Of a stretch of DNA of 64,000 nucleotides, positions 32,045 through 40,967 are shown piece by piece. A program made the translations under genes and the position numbers. Every line of letters starts with the position of its first letter. Position 1 is the stretch's first letter. The notes under the pieces were generated by a model. That model did not search any database and was not told the origin of the DNA. It saw nothing but the letters and a program-made list of their open reading frames with translations. This stretch comes from Streptomyces sp. (lineage in GTDB: Bacteria > Actinomycetota > Actinomycetes > Streptomycetales > Streptomycetaceae), in the NCBI RefSeq assembly GCF_019510245.1, contig NZ_JAEKKT010000144.1, forward strand, positions 60,211 to 124,210, written 5' to 3'.

Positions 32045-32818
32045 TCAGCGCAGCAGGAGCTGCAGGCCGCCCAGAATCGTCGCGGCGATGACCAGCTGCT
32101 CGAACAACCGCTGGTTGATCCGGTGCACCGCCCATCTGCCGATGAGCGCGCCGGGCACCACGAACACCACGAGCGCGGCGTCGAGGAGCAGCGAGTCGCC
32201 GTCGATCAGGCCGAGACCGGCACTGAAGGGGACCTTGGAGAGGTTCACGATCAGGAAGAAGAACGCCGAGGTGCCCAGGAAGCCGAGTTTGCGGAAGCCG
32301 GCCGACAGCAGGTACAGCGACATCACCGGGCCGCCCGCGTTGGCGACCATCGTGGTGAAGCCGCCGAGCACGCCGTACGAACCGGCCTTCGCCCGGCCCG
32401 CGCGGGTGGTGACCTCGTCCGGGTCGTCGGGCCGGTCGGCCGTGCGGCGCCGCCACAGCGTGACCCCGGCCATCAGCAGCAGGATCGCACCGATCGAGGT
32501 CCGTACGACGCCGTCGTCGGCCCAGACCAGGAACAGCGTGCCGATCACCACGCCGGCCGCGACCGCCGGGAAGAGCCGCCACAGCGTGGGCCAGTGGGCG
32601 TGCTTCCGGTACGTCGCCACGGCCATTACGTCGCCCGCGATGAGCAGGGGGAGCAGTACGCCGGTGGAGGCCCGGGCCGGGAGGACCGCGGCGAAGATGG
32701 CGAGGCTGACGGTGTTGGCCCCGCTGACGGCGGTCTTGGAGAAGCCGACGAGCAGGGCGGCGAGTGCCAGGGCGGCGAACTCCCAGCCGGATATGTGCCA
32801 AGGCGTCATCGTGTTCAT
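32045..32818 (-). CDS. TSUP (TauE/SafE-type) membrane permease
   Basis: A 257-residue inner-membrane protein with about eight hydrophobic segments and the TauE/SafE hallmarks: LLVGFSKTAVSGANTVSLAIFAAVLPAR near the start and GFTTMVANAGGPVMSLYLL in the second half. Members export or import sulfite, sulfoacetate or related organosulfur anions. It is divergent from dps. No sulfur-metabolism genes are adjacent, so the substrate is unknown. The ATG at 32818 has no evident ribosome-binding site. Confidence 0.88.
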   Translation of the reverse strand: MNTMTPWHISGWEFAALALAALLVGFSKTAVSGANTVSLAIFAAVLPARASTGVLLPLLIAGDVMAVATYRKHAHWPTLWRLFPAVAAGVVIGTLFLVWADDGVVRTSIGAILLLMAGVTLWRRRTADRPDDPDEVTTRAGRAKAGSYGVLGGFTTMVANAGGPVMSLYLLSAGFRKLGFLGTSAFFFLIVNLSKVPFSAGLGLIDGDSLLLDAALVVFVVPGALIGRWAVHRINQRLFEQLVIAATILGGLQLLLR

Positions 32819-33009
32819 GCGGGGACCGATGCTATGTCCGGACAACCGGATGGTGTAAGTACCGTCTCGCTGGTTGGCTCCAGCACCCTCCCGGGGCGGG
32901 TGCCGGCCCTGCCCGCCGTGGTGCCGGGCGGGGGCCTCCGCGTTTGCGGCCGTTTGGCCAGGGCACCCGCGCAGCGATGACGGCACAGCTTAGAAGGGAG
33001 ACGCGCACC

Positions 33010-33480
33010 ATGTCCGTGGTGAAGAGCACGCTGCCCGACAAGGCTCTCTGGGTCACCGGCGGAGCCCTCCAGGAGACCCTGGTGGACCTGCTCGGCCTGT
33101 CGCTGATGGGGAAGCAGGCGCACTGGAACATCGTGGGGCCGCGGTTCCGCTCGATCCATCTCCAGCTCGACGAGGTGGTCGCCACCGCGCGCGCCCACTC
33201 GGACACCGTCGCGGAGCGCGCCGCCGCCCTGGGCGTGCCGCCGGACGGCCGTCCGGAGACCGTCGCCGCGGCCTTCTCGCTGCCCGGGACCAAGGACGGC
33301 TGGCTGCGCGACGACGAGGTCGTCGACCTGATGGTGCGGGCCCTGGAGACGGCGATCGGGCGGCTGCGCGAGCGGATCGCAGCGACCGACGAGCCCGACC
33401 CGGTCACCCAGGACCTGCTGATCTCGATCACCGCCGACCTGGAGAAGCAGCGCTGGATGTTCGCCGCCGAGAACAACTGA
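33010..33480 (+). CDS. dps: Dps-family ferritin-like DNA-protection protein
   Basis: A 156-residue Dps that forms dodecamers, oxidises and stores iron with peroxide, and shields DNA in stress or stationary phase. The ferroxidase signature is intact: KQAHWNIVGPRF, then HLQLDEVVATA, supplying His, Asp and Glu across subunits. AGAAGGGAG precedes the ATG at 33010 with good spacing. No lysine-rich N-terminal tail is visible. The 190-base upstream region shared with the TSUP gene holds no operator I can name. Confidence 0.93.
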   Translation: MSVVKSTLPDKALWVTGGALQETLVDLLGLSLMGKQAHWNIVGPRFRSIHLQLDEVVATARAHSDTVAERAAALGVPPDGRPETVAAAFSLPGTKDGWLRDDEVVDLMVRALETAIGRLRERIAATDEPDPVTQDLLISITADLEKQRWMFAAENN

Positions 33481-33493
33481 TCGTGCGGAAGGC

Positions 33494-34435
33494 TCACTTG
33501 AGCCGATCCGGCCGGACCGGCTCGTCCGCGTCGAGCGCCGCCGCCCGCAGGGCGGCCGCCACCCGGGTGACCGCCTCCGCAGGCGGATGCGGCAGCCGGG
33601 CCAGCAGCTGGCGGCGCTGCTCCTGCGGCCCGCCGCGGACCGGCAGGATCCGGACCCCGGCCGGCGCCGCGCAGGCCAGGGCGGCCGGTACGGTGGTCAG
33701 CCCGCAGCCGGCGGCGACGAGATGGAGCTTGGCCAGCCAGTCGCGGGCGACGTGGGCGATCTCCGGCCGCTCGTCCAGTCCGGGCCACACGCCCATCAGC
33801 CGGTCCTCCCCCGAGGCGGAGCCGGCGATCCAGCGCTGCCCGCGCAGGTCGGCCACGTCGACGAAGTCGCCGCGGGCCAGGGGGTGGCCGGCCGGCAGCG
33901 CGAGGCACAGGGCACGCTCGGTGAGGGTCTGGAGCACCAGCGGAGGCGACTCGGCGTCCGGCGCCCGGAACGGCGGCGCCGACGCGAGCAGGGCCAGGTC
34001 GATGCTGCCGGCGCGCAGGGCACGCACCAGGGCGGGGGTGGTGCCCTCGCGGCCGACGACCCGGAGGCCGGGGTCCGTTCGGCGGAGCGCGGTCAGGGCG
34101 TGCGGGACCAGCACGGCGCCGGCGGTGGGGTACCAGCCCAGGCGGACCGTCCCGGCCTCTCCGGGCAGCCCGGACAGTTCCCTCGCCGTCGCCTCGATCT
34201 CGTCGAGCACGGTCGTCGCGCGCCGCATGACGACCCGGCCGGCCGCGGTGAGCCGCACGCCGTCCCGCCGCCGCTCGAGGAGCTCCGCGCCCGCGGCCCG
34301 CTCGATCGCGGCGATCTGCCGGGACACCGCGGACTGGGTGTAGCCCAGCGCGGCCGCGGCGGCGGTGAAGGTCCCCTGTTCGGCGACGGCGCGGAAGACC
34401 CGCAGCGCGGTCAGTGACACATCGTTGAAGTCCAT
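33494..34435 (-). CDS. LysR-family transcriptional regulator
   Basis: A 313-residue LysR regulator: winged helix in residues 1-65 (ALRVFRAVAEQGTFTAAAAALGYTQSAVSRQIAAIE) and a two-lobed effector domain starting around VRLGWYPTAGAVL. The ATG at 34435 is preferred to the GTG at 34444: a TAGTAT -10-like hexamer ends just two bases before that GTG, so the transcript would start between the two codons. It is divergent from the SDR gene at 34507, its likely target, with 71 bases between. The effector is unknown. Confidence 0.9.
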   Translation of the reverse strand: MDFNDVSLTALRVFRAVAEQGTFTAAAAALGYTQSAVSRQIAAIERAAGAELLERRRDGVRLTAAGRVVMRRATTVLDEIEATARELSGLPGEAGTVRLGWYPTAGAVLVPHALTALRRTDPGLRVVGREGTTPALVRALRAGSIDLALLASAPPFRAPDAESPPLVLQTLTERALCLALPAGHPLARGDFVDVADLRGQRWIAGSASGEDRLMGVWPGLDERPEIAHVARDWLAKLHLVAAGCGLTTVPAALACAAPAGVRILPVRGGPQEQRRQLLARLPHPPAEAVTRVAAALRAAALDADEPVRPDRLK

Positions 34436-34470
34436 GACGGTCACGCATACTAGCCGTGCATAACTTTCGT

Positions 34471-34499
34471 TGGACTCATGGACGCGCCGTTCCTAGCGT
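34471..34499 (+). promoter_or_regulatory. Leaderless promoter for the SDR gene at 34507
   Basis: TGGACT (34471-34476) and TAGCGT (34494-34499) are 17 bases apart. The -10 ends seven bases before the ATG at 34507, and there is no Shine-Dalgarno sequence. Confidence 0.5.
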
Positions 34500-34506
34500 G
34501 GGACGC

Positions 34507-35394
34507 ATGAACGCTTCCCGCATCGCTCTCGTCACCGGCGCCAACCAGGGGCTCGGCCGCGCCCTCGCCGAAGGCCTCGCCGCCCGGCTGGGCCCGGACG
34601 ACCTGGTCCTGCTCACCGGACGCCACCCCGGGCGGGTGACGGACGCCGCCGCCGAGGCCGCCCGCCGGCCCGGGACGCGCGCCCGCGTGGCGGGCCGGGT
34701 CCTGGACGTCACCGACACCGAGGCGATCGCCCGGCTCGCCGACGAACTCGGGGCCCGGTACGGCGGGGTGGACATCGTCGTCTCCAACGCGGTCGCCCGG
34801 GTCCTGCCCGAGGACTCGCAGTCCGAGCGGGCCGACGAGCTCATCGACGTCTCGAACACCGCCACCCACGCGATCCTGCGCTCCTTCGGCGCCGTCCTGC
34901 GCCCGCACGGAAGGCTGCTCGTGGTGGCCAGTTCGCTCGGCACCCTCGGCCACCTCGACCCGAGGCTGCACCACCTGTTCGACGGCGCGAGCCTCGACCA
35001 GGTCGAGTACGCCGTCGAGTCCTGGCGCAGCGCGGTCCACAACCGCACCGCCGCCGAGGCGGGCTGGCCCGTCTGGCTGAACGTGCCCTCGAAGGTGGCC
35101 CAGGTCGCCGCCGTCCGCGCGGTCGCCGCCGAGCGCCGCGAGCAGGACCTGGCCACCGGCACCCTGGTCGCCTCCGTCTGCCCCGGCATGGTCGACACCG
35201 CCACCTCCCGCCCCTGGTTCAGCGACTACAGCGGGGCCCAGTCCCCCGCCGAGGCCGCCCGTGCGGTGCTCGACCTGGTCTTCGCCGAGGACGTCGACCC
35301 CGGCCTCTACGGCGAGCTGATCCGCTTCGGCAGGCCGTTGCCGTGGCATGACGGCACCCCTCCGGTGGAACAGGACCGCCTCGTCAGGCCGTGA
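34507..35394 (+). CDS. Short-chain dehydrogenase-like protein (carbonyl-reductase type) lacking the catalytic Tyr
   Basis: A 295-residue SDR with an intact cofactor loop (LVTGANQGLGRALAE) and a catalytic-type Ser in VVASSLGTLG. A long insertion before the active-site helix resembles that of mammalian carbonyl reductases. Where those enzymes read GWPxxAYGVTK, this protein has GWPVWLNVPSK: the Lys is kept but the catalytic Tyr is Asn. Ordinary SDR reduction is therefore doubtful, and it may be a cofactor-binding sensor or use another mechanism. It is divergent from and probably controlled by the LysR protein. The transcript is apparently leaderless. Confidence 0.88.
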   Translation: MNASRIALVTGANQGLGRALAEGLAARLGPDDLVLLTGRHPGRVTDAAAEAARRPGTRARVAGRVLDVTDTEAIARLADELGARYGGVDIVVSNAVARVLPEDSQSERADELIDVSNTATHAILRSFGAVLRPHGRLLVVASSLGTLGHLDPRLHHLFDGASLDQVEYAVESWRSAVHNRTAAEAGWPVWLNVPSKVAQVAAVRAVAAERREQDLATGTLVASVCPGMVDTATSRPWFSDYSGAQSPAEAARAVLDLVFAEDVDPGLYGELIRFGRPLPWHDGTPPVEQDRLVRP

Positions 35395-35588
35395 GCGCGG
35401 GGTGCGCCGCCCACCCCGCCCGCGGCTCCGTGGCCGTCGGGCCGCCGGGGCCACGGAGGCCGCCGCGACCGCCGGGACCGCCGCGGCCGCCGGACCCGAC
35501 TCCCCGGCGGCGGTAGCGCAGTTCGGCGCCGTCGGCGTGAAACCCTGGCCGGGACGCGTGCATCCGAGCCCGTCGAGGAGGACGTCGT

Positions 35589-36992
35589 ATGCCACCCCTG
35601 GTCGACCCCGTACCCGGCGGGAGCCCCGGCGATCTGGCCCGGGCCCATGCCCTCGCCCACGAGCTGTCCGCGCAGGGCGTGCGCGGGATCGTGCTGGCCT
35701 ATGTGGACACCGCCGGGATCTGCAGGGTGAAGACCGTCCCCTCGCAGGGGCTGCAGCCGGCGGTGGCCTGGGGCGTGGGCATGTCCCCGGTGTTCGACAC
35801 CTTTTTGGCGAACGACGCGATCGTGCGCACCGACGTGCTCGGCTCGCCCGACGGTGACCTGCGCCTCTATCCGGACCTGGACCGGCTGGTGGTGCTGGCC
35901 GGGCAGCCCGGCTGGGCCTGGGCGCCCGTCGACCGGTTCACCCAGGAGGGTGAACGGCATCCGGGGTGCAGCCGCGCCTTCCTGAGCCGGGTCGTCGCCG
36001 ACGCCGAGGACCGGCACGGTGTCACCTTCAAAGCGGGCGTCGAGATCGAGTGGGCGCTCGGCCGGGCCGCCGCGCCGGCCGACGAGTTCGCGCCGGCCAC
36101 GTCGGGGCCCGCGTACAGCGCCGCCCGGCAGATCGAGCTGAGCGACTACACCTGCGACCTGCTCGCGGCCCTCGAGAAGCAGGAGGTGCCGGTCGCCCAG
36201 CTCCACCCCGAGTACGCGCCCGGCCAGTTCGAGCTCTCCACCGGCGCCCTGGACCCGGTGGCGGCGGCCGACCAGAGCGTACTGGTGCGGCAGACCGTCC
36301 GCGCGGTCTCGCAGAAGTACGGCCTGCGCGCCTCCTTCGCCCCGGCCGTCGCCGAACGGGGCGTCGGCAACGGCGGTCACCTGCATCTCTCCCTGTGGCG
36401 CCAGGGCGTGAACCTGCATGCCGGGGGCGACGCCCGGTACGGCATGACGGCCGCGGCGGAGTCGTTCGTCGCCGGGCTGCTGACGCACCTGCCCGCCCTG
36501 ACGGCGGTGACCGCGCCGAGCCCGGCCAGCTATCTGCGGCTCAGGCCCGCCCAATGGGCGGGGGTGTACACGGCCTGGGGCCGGGAGACCCGCGAGACCG
36601 GGGTCCGGGTCATCACCGGCACGGCCGGCCACCAGAGCCAGGAGGCCAACCTGGAGGTCAAGCCGGTCGACCTGGCCGCCAACCCGTACCTGGCCCTCGG
36701 CTGCGTCATCGCCGCCGGGCTCGACGGGCTCGCCTCGGCCGCGCCGCTGCCCGAGGAGGTCACCGACGACCCGGCCCGACTGGTCCCGGACGAGGCGGTG
36801 GCCCGGGGCGTGCGCCGGCTGCCGACCTCCCTCCCCCAGGCCGTCGAGGAGTTCCGCGAGGACGAGGTGCTGCGCACCGCGCTCGGCCCGGTCCTCGCGG
36901 ACGCGGTGATCGCCGTGCGCGAGGGCGAGACGGCGGCCGTCGCGGGGCTCGACGACGCCGGGGTGGCCGCGGCCTACCGCTGGAAGTACTGA
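35589..36992 (+). CDS. Glutamine synthetase-family protein (FluG/gamma-glutamyl-ligase type)
   Basis: A 467-residue member of the glutamine synthetase fold that would ligate glutamate's gamma-carboxyl to an amine rather than make glutamine. Visible motifs are GVEIEWALG (metal Glu), HPEYAPGQFELS, GNGGHLHLSLW and the C-terminal HQSQEANLEVKPVDLAANPYLALG. The adenylylation-site tyrosine segment of GlnA is absent. The ATG at 35589 follows GAGGAGG. It overlaps by one base the amidohydrolase gene, a combination that recalls fungal FluG, in which both domains are fused. The amine substrate is unknown. Confidence 0.9.
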   Translation: MPPLVDPVPGGSPGDLARAHALAHELSAQGVRGIVLAYVDTAGICRVKTVPSQGLQPAVAWGVGMSPVFDTFLANDAIVRTDVLGSPDGDLRLYPDLDRLVVLAGQPGWAWAPVDRFTQEGERHPGCSRAFLSRVVADAEDRHGVTFKAGVEIEWALGRAAAPADEFAPATSGPAYSAARQIELSDYTCDLLAALEKQEVPVAQLHPEYAPGQFELSTGALDPVAAADQSVLVRQTVRAVSQKYGLRASFAPAVAERGVGNGGHLHLSLWRQGVNLHAGGDARYGMTAAAESFVAGLLTHLPALTAVTAPSPASYLRLRPAQWAGVYTAWGRETRETGVRVITGTAGHQSQEANLEVKPVDLAANPYLALGCVIAAGLDGLASAAPLPEEVTDDPARLVPDEAVARGVRRLPTSLPQAVEEFREDEVLRTALGPVLADAVIAVREGETAAVAGLDDAGVAAAYRWKY

Positions 36993-38134
36993 TGCCGGGG
37001 CAGGTCCGGGCGGCGCTCGACGCGCTCCCGCTCGTCGACCACCACTGCCACGGCGCGGTCACCGCCGACCTCACCGAGCCCGAGTTCGAGTCGCTGCTGA
37101 CCGAGGGCGAGGCGTGGCCGGGCGTCTCGCCGTTCGACAGCCCCGCCGGCATCGCCATACGCCGGCACTGCGCACCCCTGCTCGGCCTGGACCGGCACGC
37201 GCCCGCCGCCGACTACCTGGCACGCCGGGCCGACCTGGGTTGGCAGGAGGTGAACCGCCGGCTCCTGACGGCCGCGCACACGGAGGCGTTCTGCGTGGAC
37301 ACCGGCTACGCCCCGCACCCGGTCACCTCCCCCGCCGAACTCGCGGCGGCGGCCGGCGCGCGTGCGTACGAGGTGGTACGGCTGGAGAGCGTCGCCGAGG
37401 CGGTGGCCGCACGGGGCATCGACGCGGCCGAGTACGCGGGCGCCTTCCGGGCGGCGGCCGAGGAGGCGGTACGACGGCCGGGTGTGGTCGCGGTGAAGTC
37501 GGTGGCCGCCTACCGCACGGGCTTCGCCCTGGACCCGGCGCGGCCGACGTACGCCGAGGTGACCCGGGCGGCCGCGCTGTGGTTCGCCGCGGGCGGCAGG
37601 CTCGCCGACCCGGTGCTGATGCGTCATCTGCTGTGGACCGCCGTCGGGCTCGGGCTGCCGCTCCAGCTCCACGCCGGATTCGGGGACTCGGACCTGCGGC
37701 TGCACCACGCGGACCCGGCGTTGCTCACCGACTGGCTGCGGCTGACCACCGGCACCGTCCCGGTGCTCTTGCTGCACTGCTGGCCCTACCAGCGTCAAGC
37801 CGCCTACCTGGCGGCGGTGTTCGAGCACGTGCACCTCGACGTCGGGCTCGCGCTGCATCATGTGGGTCCGGCCCGGGCGGGCGCGGTGCTGGCCGAGGCG
37901 ATGGAGATCACCCCGTTCCGCAAACTGCTGTACAGCTCGGACGCCTATGGTGTGGCCGAGTTCCACCACCTCGGCGCGCTGTCCTTCCGGCAGGGGCTGG
38001 CCGGAATGCTCCAGGCCCGGGTGGACGCCGACGAACTGAGCCCGGCCGACGCGGTGCGGATCGCCGCCTGGACGGGACGCGACAACGCCCGTCGTCTCTA
38101 CGGACTTCCCGTATCCGACCCCGGCCGCGGCTGA
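36992..38134 (+). CDS. FluG-like amidohydrolase
   Basis: A 380-residue metal-dependent amidohydrolase with the N-terminal metal ligands DHHCHG, a central HAGFGDSD (His), VLLLHCWPYQRQAAYLA (His) and the late Asp in LLYSSDAYGVAEFHHLG. This is the pattern of the FluG N-terminal domain. Its ATG at 36992 shares one base with the preceding stop (TGATG), so translation is coupled. It may remove or recycle the product of the ligase-like partner; the chemistry is unproven. It ends 33 bases before a NUDIX gene that has its own promoter. Confidence 0.88.
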   Translation: MPGQVRAALDALPLVDHHCHGAVTADLTEPEFESLLTEGEAWPGVSPFDSPAGIAIRRHCAPLLGLDRHAPAADYLARRADLGWQEVNRRLLTAAHTEAFCVDTGYAPHPVTSPAELAAAAGARAYEVVRLESVAEAVAARGIDAAEYAGAFRAAAEEAVRRPGVVAVKSVAAYRTGFALDPARPTYAEVTRAAALWFAAGGRLADPVLMRHLLWTAVGLGLPLQLHAGFGDSDLRLHHADPALLTDWLRLTTGTVPVLLLHCWPYQRQAAYLAAVFEHVHLDVGLALHHVGPARAGAVLAEAMEITPFRKLLYSSDAYGVAEFHHLGALSFRQGLAGMLQARVDADELSPADAVRIAAWTGRDNARRLYGLPVSDPGRG

Positions 38135-38161
38135 CCGCGCGCCCTGTCCGGAAAGTATGAT
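38131..38161 (+). promoter_or_regulatory. Leaderless promoter for the NUDIX gene
   Basis: CTGACC (38131-38136) and TATGAT (38156-38161) are 19 bases apart, and the -10 ends six bases before the ATG at 38168. Confidence 0.45.
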
Positions 38162-38167
38162 CAAGCA

Positions 38168-38704
38168 ATGTCTGACATGACCGAAACCACGCCCGGTTGG
38201 CTGTCCTCCGACGAACTGGAGATGGCGCGCGCCCGCATGCCGATCCTGTACGTGGAGGCCGTGCCCGTGCGCGTCGACGACAGCGGCGAAGTCACCAGCA
38301 TCGGCCTGCTGCTCCGCATCGGCCCGGACGGAACGGTCAGCCGGGCCCTCGTCTCCGGCCGTGTCCTGCACCACGAGCGCGTCCGCGACGCCCTGCTGCG
38401 CCACCTGGAGAAGGACCTCGGCCCGGTGGCGCTGCCCCGGGTGCCCGCCTCCCTGCAGCCGTTCACGGTGGCCGAGTACTTCCCGACGCTGGGCGTCACC
38501 CCCTACCACGACCCGCGACAGCACGCGGTGTCGCTGGCCTACATCGTGCCGGTCACCGGTGACTGCCGGCCCCGGCAGGACGCCCTGGACCTGGTGTGGT
38601 TCAGCCCGCAGGAGGCCATGCTGGAGGCCGTGCAGAGCGAGATGCCGGGTGGTCACGGGGTGTTGCTGAAGCAGGCCCTGGCCCATGTGGGGTTCGTGAG
38701 CTAG
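38168..38704 (+). CDS. DUF4916 (NUDIX-like) protein
   Basis: A 178-residue protein with the DUF4916/NUDIX-like arrangement: WLSSDELEMARARMPILYVEAVPVRV at the start, VSGRVLHHERVRDALLRHLEKDLG in place of a Nudix box, then PYHDPRQHAVSLAYIVPV. The canonical REUXEEXG glutamates are not conserved, so pyrophosphatase activity is uncertain. The start coincides with a predicted transcription start. Its stop overlaps the convergent phosphatase stop by four bases (CTAG). Confidence 0.82.
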   Translation: MSDMTETTPGWLSSDELEMARARMPILYVEAVPVRVDDSGEVTSIGLLLRIGPDGTVSRALVSGRVLHHERVRDALLRHLEKDLGPVALPRVPASLQPFTVAEYFPTLGVTPYHDPRQHAVSLAYIVPVTGDCRPRQDALDLVWFSPQEAMLEAVQSEMPGGHGVLLKQALAHVGFVS

Positions 38705-40899
38705 GCGGCGGTCAACGGCTCCTCGTCCTCGTCCGGTTCGCCCGAAGCGGCGGCCGCGGATTCGTGCGGGGAGCCGGTCCGGGAGCCGTTCGGGATGTCC
38801 TGCTCGGTCCAGATGCACTTGGCGTCGCTGAGGTAGCGGGCGCCCCAGCGCCGGGACAGGGCGGCGACCAGCTGGAGGCCGCGGCCGCCCTCGTCGGTGT
38901 AGGTGGCATGGCGGATGCGCGGGGTGCTGAGGCTGCCGTCGTAGACCTCGCAGGTCAGGATGCGGCTGCGCAGCAGCCGTAGCCGCATGGGGCCCCTGGC
39001 GTGCCGGATCACGTTGCCGACCAGCTCGCTCACCAGGAGTTCGGTGGTCGTCGCCAGGTCGTCCAGGCCCCACCGGGCGAGCTGGTCGCGGACGAGTTCA
39101 CGGGCCTGGCCGGCCGCCCGGGGGTCGTCGGGCAGGCCGAAGGAGGCGATGTCGCAGGCCGGCATGGCCCGGGTGTGGGCGATGAGCAGGGCCGCGTCGT
39201 CGTTGGTCCGCTCCCGGTCCGGGAGCAGCTCCGAGACGACCGTGTCGCACAGCTCCGCCACGACCCGGGCGTCCTCCTCCTGGTCGGCACCGGTGAAGCG
39301 GGCCGGCCGGACCCCGGCCCGGCGCAGGACGCGCCGCAGCTCGGCCAGGCCCTGCTCGGCGTCCTGGGCGTCGGACTCGATGAGCCCGTCGGTGCACAGG
39401 ACGACCAGGCTGCCGTCCGGGAGCGGCAGTTCGTGCACGGCGAACGGCGGGGCGGCGGCACCGAGCGGCGGATCGGGGCTCACCACGGGGCTGTGCACGG
39501 TGCCGTCGGGATGCACGAACACCGGCGGCGGATGCCCGGCGAGGGCGTAGCAGCAGGTCCGGCCGACCGGGTCGTAGACGGCGTAGAGGCAGGTGGCGTA
39601 GAAGTCCTCGCCCAGGTCGCTGACCAGGTCGTTGAGGTGGCCCAGCAGTTCGTCCGGGGCCATGTCGAGGTCGGCCAGGGTGCGTACGGCGGTGCGCAGC
39701 CGGCCCATGGTGGCGGCCTCGGCGATGCCGTGGCCCATGACGTCGCCGACCACCAGGGCGACCCGGTCCGCGGAGAGCGGGATCACGTCGAACCAGTCGC
39801 CGCCCACCTGCTCGCCGCGGCCCGCCGGCACGTAGCGCGCGGCCGCGACGGCGCCGGGCAGCCGGGGCAGGGTCCCGGGCAGCAGGGCGCTCTGCAGTTC
39901 CTGCGCGCGGGCGTGCTCGAGGTCGTATAGGCGGGCCCGTTCCAGCGCCTGGCCGACCAGAGCGCCGAGGGCGGTCAGGCGGGTGCGTTCCTCCTGGTCG
40001 AAGGGGCGCGGCTGGTTGTAGGACAGGATCGCCATGCCGACGGCCCGCCCGGAGGCGACCAGCGGCAGGAACGCCCACGCCATCTTCGGCGAGGTCCCCA
40101 TCAGGATCCTGTCCGTGACGGCGGCGTAGCGCTCGTACATCTGGGCCGGCGACTCCATGAACTGCGGCCTGTGGGTCCGGAGCACGTCGGTGACGGGCAG
40201 GCCGGCGTTGAGCGGGCCCTCGAACCGCTTCAGGTAGTCCATCGGGTAGCCGACCTCGCCGACCCTGGTCAGCCGGCCGCCCTCGAAGACGGAGACGACC
40301 AGTCCGTCGGCGCTGAACAGTGACAGGACGTGCTGCGCCACGGCCTGGACGACGTCCTGGACGGTGACGGCCTCGGCGAGCCTCGCGGTCAGCTCCTCCG
40401 CCCCGGCCGTGCGCTCGCGCCCGGACGCGGCTTCCCCGTGCGGCGGCTTCGTGTCGGCCTGTTCCAGGCGCTGCGCGGTCCAGGCCGCCACCGCGTGCAG
40501 GAAGGACAGCTGTACGTCGTCGGGCTCGCCGGCCGCGGACAGCAGCACCGAGAGCGCGCCGACAGGCCCGCCGGTCCCGAGGAGAGGGACCGCCACCGTG
40601 CCGGCCGCGCCGGTCCCGAGGCTGTCCCCGGCCACCTGGACGAGGACGCCGCGGCGCAGCGCGCGGGACGGCGGTACGTCCTGCTCCTCGTCCAGCTCCG
40701 CCCAGGCCCGCGCCGTCCCGGCGTCGACACCGTCCACCGCCACCAGGGTCAGCCGGCCGGCGCCGGGGTCCCACCGGTGCAGGAGGGAGCCTTGTCCGCC
40801 GACACCCGCCGCCGCCTGCCGAAGGGCCAGCGCCAGCGCCCGTGCCCCGGCGGCCGGGGACGAGTCGGCTTCGGCCCCTTCCGGACGGTTCGGGCACAT
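38701..40899 (-). CDS. GAF-SpoIIE serine phosphatase with C-terminal HATPase (RsbU/anti-sigma type)
   Basis: A 732-residue signalling protein. Two GAF-like sensor regions (about 20-150 and 175-335) precede a SpoIIE/PP2C phosphatase domain with GEQVGGDWFDVIPL, VGDVMGHGIAEA and LVVLCTDGLIESDAQDAEQGL, whose aspartates bind Mn/Mg. The C-terminal Bergerat ATPase (about 590-710) has ELLVSELVGNVIRHA and DEGGRGLQLV, as in anti-sigma kinases. Such proteins dephosphorylate an anti-anti-sigma factor and may also phosphorylate it. The ATG at 40899 begins MCPNRPEG. There is no sigma factor nearby. Confidence 0.92.
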   Translation of the reverse strand: MCPNRPEGAEADSSPAAGARALALALRQAAAGVGGQGSLLHRWDPGAGRLTLVAVDGVDAGTARAWAELDEEQDVPPSRALRRGVLVQVAGDSLGTGAAGTVAVPLLGTGGPVGALSVLLSAAGEPDDVQLSFLHAVAAWTAQRLEQADTKPPHGEAASGRERTAGAEELTARLAEAVTVQDVVQAVAQHVLSLFSADGLVVSVFEGGRLTRVGEVGYPMDYLKRFEGPLNAGLPVTDVLRTHRPQFMESPAQMYERYAAVTDRILMGTSPKMAWAFLPLVASGRAVGMAILSYNQPRPFDQEERTRLTALGALVGQALERARLYDLEHARAQELQSALLPGTLPRLPGAVAAARYVPAGRGEQVGGDWFDVIPLSADRVALVVGDVMGHGIAEAATMGRLRTAVRTLADLDMAPDELLGHLNDLVSDLGEDFYATCLYAVYDPVGRTCCYALAGHPPPVFVHPDGTVHSPVVSPDPPLGAAAPPFAVHELPLPDGSLVVLCTDGLIESDAQDAEQGLAELRRVLRRAGVRPARFTGADQEEDARVVAELCDTVVSELLPDRERTNDDAALLIAHTRAMPACDIASFGLPDDPRAAGQARELVRDQLARWGLDDLATTTELLVSELVGNVIRHARGPMRLRLLRSRILTCEVYDGSLSTPRIRHATYTDEGGRGLQLVAALSRRWGARYLSDAKCIWTEQDIPNGSRTGSPHESAAAASGEPDEDEEPLTAA

Positions 40900-40967
40900 A
40901 ACGACAGGGTAACGCGGCAGGTCGGGGCGACCACCGGGGCCGGACGGGGCCAGTCGGGACCGCCGCA

